A stretch of DNA of 64,000 bases from Gammaproteobacteria bacterium (GTDB lineage Bacteria > Pseudomonadota > Gammaproteobacteria > Steroidobacterales > UBA11654). Positions 62,106 through 64,000 of the stretch are shown here, piece by piece; the stretch's first letter is position 1, and every line of letters begins with the position of its first letter. A program made the position numbers and the translations under genes. The DNA lies in contig PBDY01000019.1 in NCBI GenBank assembly GCA_002717445.1, positions 54,558-118,557 of the forward strand. The letters are read 5' to 3'. The notes beneath the pieces were generated by a model. The model was not told the DNA's origin, did not search any database, and was given only the letters and a program-made list of their open reading frames with translations.

Positions 62106-62698
62106 AAACTGACAAAGCTCTTCAATATCTTTTCGCCCGCTAAGCCTGATTTCTCAGGATGAAACTGTGTGCCAAAAAAATTATCTTTTTCAATGATGGC
62201 GGAAAACTCGGTCTGATATTTTGAAACGCCAATTGTTTCATTGCAAAGAGGGGCATAGTAACTGTGGACAAAATAATAATAATCACTGTCTTTAATGTTC
62301 CTTGTTAGCATTGAATCAAAAGTAAAATGGACCCTGTTCCAGCCCATATGAGGCACTGGATAGTCTCTCTCTGGCTTGAATGGCTTGCATGTATTAGGGA
62401 TGATTCCTAGACAATCTGTATCATCCTCCATTGAGGCATCCATAAATATTTGCATGCCGAGACAAATGCCTAAAGTGGGCTTTTTTAAATTAGATATCTC
62501 ATTTATGAGTTCACATTGATTCAAGCGCATCATTGCATTCTTTGCAGCTCCAACGCCCGGAAGAATTATGTGACTGGCTTTATTTATTAAGTCAATGTCA
62601 TCTGTGATTTGATAGTCCGTATCGATTCGCCTCAAAGCAAACTCTAATGAAGCCATGTTTGAACCAATTGAGTCGATAATGGCGACTTTATTTTTCAC
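62102..62698 (-). CDS. hisH: imidazole glycerol phosphate synthase glutaminase subunit HisH
   Basis: HisH supplies ammonia from glutamine to HisF. The 198-aa class I amidotransferase has the catalytic cysteine in TLGICLGMQIF and the His/Glu pair in TQFHPEKSG; the oxyanion strand GVGAAKNAM and the VPHMGWNRV and YYFVHSYYA segments also fit. It lies 2 nt after hisB. Confidence 0.95.
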   Translation of the reverse strand: MKNKVAIIDSIGSNMASLEFALRRIDTDYQITDDIDLINKASHIILPGVGAAKNAMMRLNQCELINEISNLKKPTLGICLGMQIFMDASMEDDTDCLGIIPNTCKPFKPERDYPVPHMGWNRVHFTFDSMLTRNIKDSDYYYFVHSYYAPLCNETIGVSKYQTEFSAIIEKDNFFGTQFHPEKSGLAGEKILKSFVSL

Positions 62699-62700
62699 AA

Positions 62701-63780
62701 TTAGAGGGCACCCTTGGTTGATGGCACACCGGAGATTGATGACTTCTTAATGGCCTGAGAGAATGCTCTCCCGAAACATTTAAAACAAGATTCTGCTTTA
62801 TGATGATCATCCTCTCCAGTCACGCAAATGTGAATGTTGGCTTTTAGGCTCTGACTGAGTGTGTAAAAGAAATGCTCAATAAGCTCTGTGGGCATTCCAC
62901 CAATGTTTTCTCTTTTAAACTCTCCTTTAAATTTAAAAAATGGTCTACCCGACAGATCCAATGCAACCGTGCATTGCGCATCATCCATTGGCAATGTAAA
63001 TCCATATCTTTCGATGCCTGCCTTTGTGCTCAATGCCCGGTTAAGTGCATCACCCAAGGTGATCGCCACATCCTCAACCGTATGATGCTCATCGATATGA
63101 AGATCACCTTCACAGTCTATTTGAATTGAAATGCCTGAGTGTTTGGCAAGTTGCTCTAGCATGTGATCATAAAAGCCGATGCCTGTTTGGATATCAATCT
63201 TCTGATCCGATGATAGATCAACAGTTGATGTTATTTTTGTTTCATTGGTTGCTCTACTGACGGTAATTTTTTTATCCAAACTAAGGATTTCTTTTTTTAT
63301 TTCCAACCATGCATTCCTTTTGCTTGGATCAATCTTTATCCCAGAAAGACTTATCCTTTCTGCCAATTGCATATCTGTCTTTCGATCACCAATCACATAG
63401 GACCTCGATGTATCGATATTATTATGTGTTAAGAATTCTGATAATAAACCAGCTTTTGGTTTTCGACATTCACAATTGTCATCCTCAAGATGTGGGCATA
63501 TAAATATTTTTTTGAATGTAATGCCCTCTGAAGAGAGGGTATCAAGCATAAATCTTTGACAGACCTCGAATTGTTCTGTTGGAAATGACTTTGTACCTAA
63601 GCCGTCTTGATTACTGACCATTATCAATTCATAACCGACTTCACTTAATTCTTTAAGCACACTGATGACATTGGGTACAAATTTAACTTTACTCAAGTCG
63701 TCTACTTGAAAGTCATTGGGCTCAAAAATCATTGTTCCATCTCTATCAATAAAGAGAACTTTTAATGGAAGCTCATTCAC
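62701..63780 (-). CDS. hisB: bifunctional histidinol-phosphatase / imidazoleglycerol-phosphate dehydratase HisB
   Basis: HisB carries out two steps of histidine synthesis. The 359-aa protein has an N-terminal HAD phosphatase (FIDRDGTMIFEP, MVSNQDGLGT, zinc-type CPHLEDDNCECRKP, VIGDRKTD) and a C-terminal dehydratase (GIGFYDHMLEQLAKHSG, DEHHTVEDVAITLGDAL, EDDHHKAESCFKCFGRA). The fusion is typical of enterobacteria-like gammaproteobacteria. Start overlaps the hisC stop (ATGA). Confidence 0.96.
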   Translation of the reverse strand: MNELPLKVLFIDRDGTMIFEPNDFQVDDLSKVKFVPNVISVLKELSEVGYELIMVSNQDGLGTKSFPTEQFEVCQRFMLDTLSSEGITFKKIFICPHLEDDNCECRKPKAGLLSEFLTHNNIDTSRSYVIGDRKTDMQLAERISLSGIKIDPSKRNAWLEIKKEILSLDKKITVSRATNETKITSTVDLSSDQKIDIQTGIGFYDHMLEQLAKHSGISIQIDCEGDLHIDEHHTVEDVAITLGDALNRALSTKAGIERYGFTLPMDDAQCTVALDLSGRPFFKFKGEFKRENIGGMPTELIEHFFYTLSQSLKANIHICVTGEDDHHKAESCFKCFGRAFSQAIKKSSISGVPSTKGAL

Positions 63781-64000
63781 GAGCTCAATCCTCTGATTAG
63801 TTTTTGATTCTGCTCAGAATTACCGACTGTGATCCTTACGCAGTTATCTAGCATGGGTTGGTAGCTAACGTCCCTTAATAAAAAGCCCGAATCATTTGCT
63901 TTCTGGCAGAAATCTTTGGCCTCGTTGACTCTCACTAAAATGAAGTTGGTATGAGATGGAAAGACCTCTGTGACAGTGTCCAAAGATTCTAATGCTTGTG
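63777..64000 (-). CDS. hisC: histidinol-phosphate aminotransferase HisC, C-terminal part (partial)
   Basis: The last 73 complete codons of hisC are visible; the frame stays open to the window edge beyond the tracked start, which is an internal TTG. The segment EVFPSHTNFILVRV ... GFLLRDVSYQPMLDNCVRITVGNSEQNQKLI matches the C-terminal domain of HisC, including the arginine of RITVG that binds the substrate phosphate/carboxylate. It overlaps hisB by 4 nt, the normal hisC-hisB junction. Confidence 0.92.
   Translation of the reverse strand, partial: QALESLDTVTEVFPSHTNFILVRVNEAKDFCQKANDSGFLLRDVSYQPMLDNCVRITVGNSEQNQKLIRGLSS

Overview
The window reads as a contiguous piece of chromosome from a gammaproteobacterium with a small, gene-dense, AT-rich genome (roughly 35-40% G+C by eye). 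The gene orders are classical gammaproteobacterial ones: nuoN / tRNA-fMet / rimP-nusA-infB-rbfA-truB-rpsO-pnp, smc-zipA-ligA-scpA-scpB, gyrA-serC...pheA-aroA-cmk-rpsA-ihfB-lapB, thrS-infC-rpmI-rplT-pheS-pheT-ihfA-merR-tRNA-Pro, and hisCBHAFE. Very short or overlapping gene junctions, a TonB-dependent receptor and low G+C suggest a streamlined marine lineage (SAR86-like or another oligotrophic clade). That placement is inference and not settled by the sequence. No stretch longer than about 300 bases lacks a gene.

Layout. 1-8.5 kb: end of nuoN, initiator tRNA, then the translation/RNA operon. 8.5-9.4 kb: dksA and queF on the minus strand. 9.5-16.1 kb: smc, zipA, ligA, scpA and scpB, nearly all overlapping. 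16.1-18.2 kb: SDR, gph and ubiG (minus). 18.3-29.4 kb: gyrA, serine/phenylalanine/aromatic biosynthesis, cmk, rpsA, ihfB, lapB and a nucleotidyltransferase. 29.5-33.3 kb: tRNA-Asn, an aspartate-type aminotransferase, uvrB, a small cytochrome c and tRNA-Val. 33.4-42.7 kb: the most accessory part, with a TonB-dependent receptor facing a seven-gene minus-strand run (FAD monooxygenase, NUDIX, metallo-beta-lactamase fold, fatty acid hydroxylase, M50 protease, amidase, amidohydrolase). 42.8-49.8 kb: a rhodanese plus a soluble NAD-type formate dehydrogenase (FdsG/B/A-like) and a second molybdopterin oxidoreductase. 49.8-56.6 kb: thrS to tRNA-Pro. 56.6-60.3 kb: an orphan HTH protein, an AI-2E/PerM family transporter, a D-2-hydroxyacid/2-hydroxyglutarate dehydrogenase and a phytanoyl-CoA-dioxygenase-like protein. 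60.3-64 kb: the his operon (minus), cut at hisC.

The strongest unusual signals are in the core machinery. Smc (906 aa) has complete ATPase heads but no recognisable hinge domain, although ScpA and ScpB are encoded two genes downstream. PheT (679 aa) lacks the N-terminal tRNA-binding OB domain. The only DksA here has lost three of its four zinc cysteines. hisF appears to start at an AUU codon placed 7 nt after a perfect AGGAGG, and infC starts at AUC. The formate dehydrogenase operon carries an additional YdeP-type molybdoprotein and a rhodanese. No CRISPR array, insertion sequence or prophage was seen.
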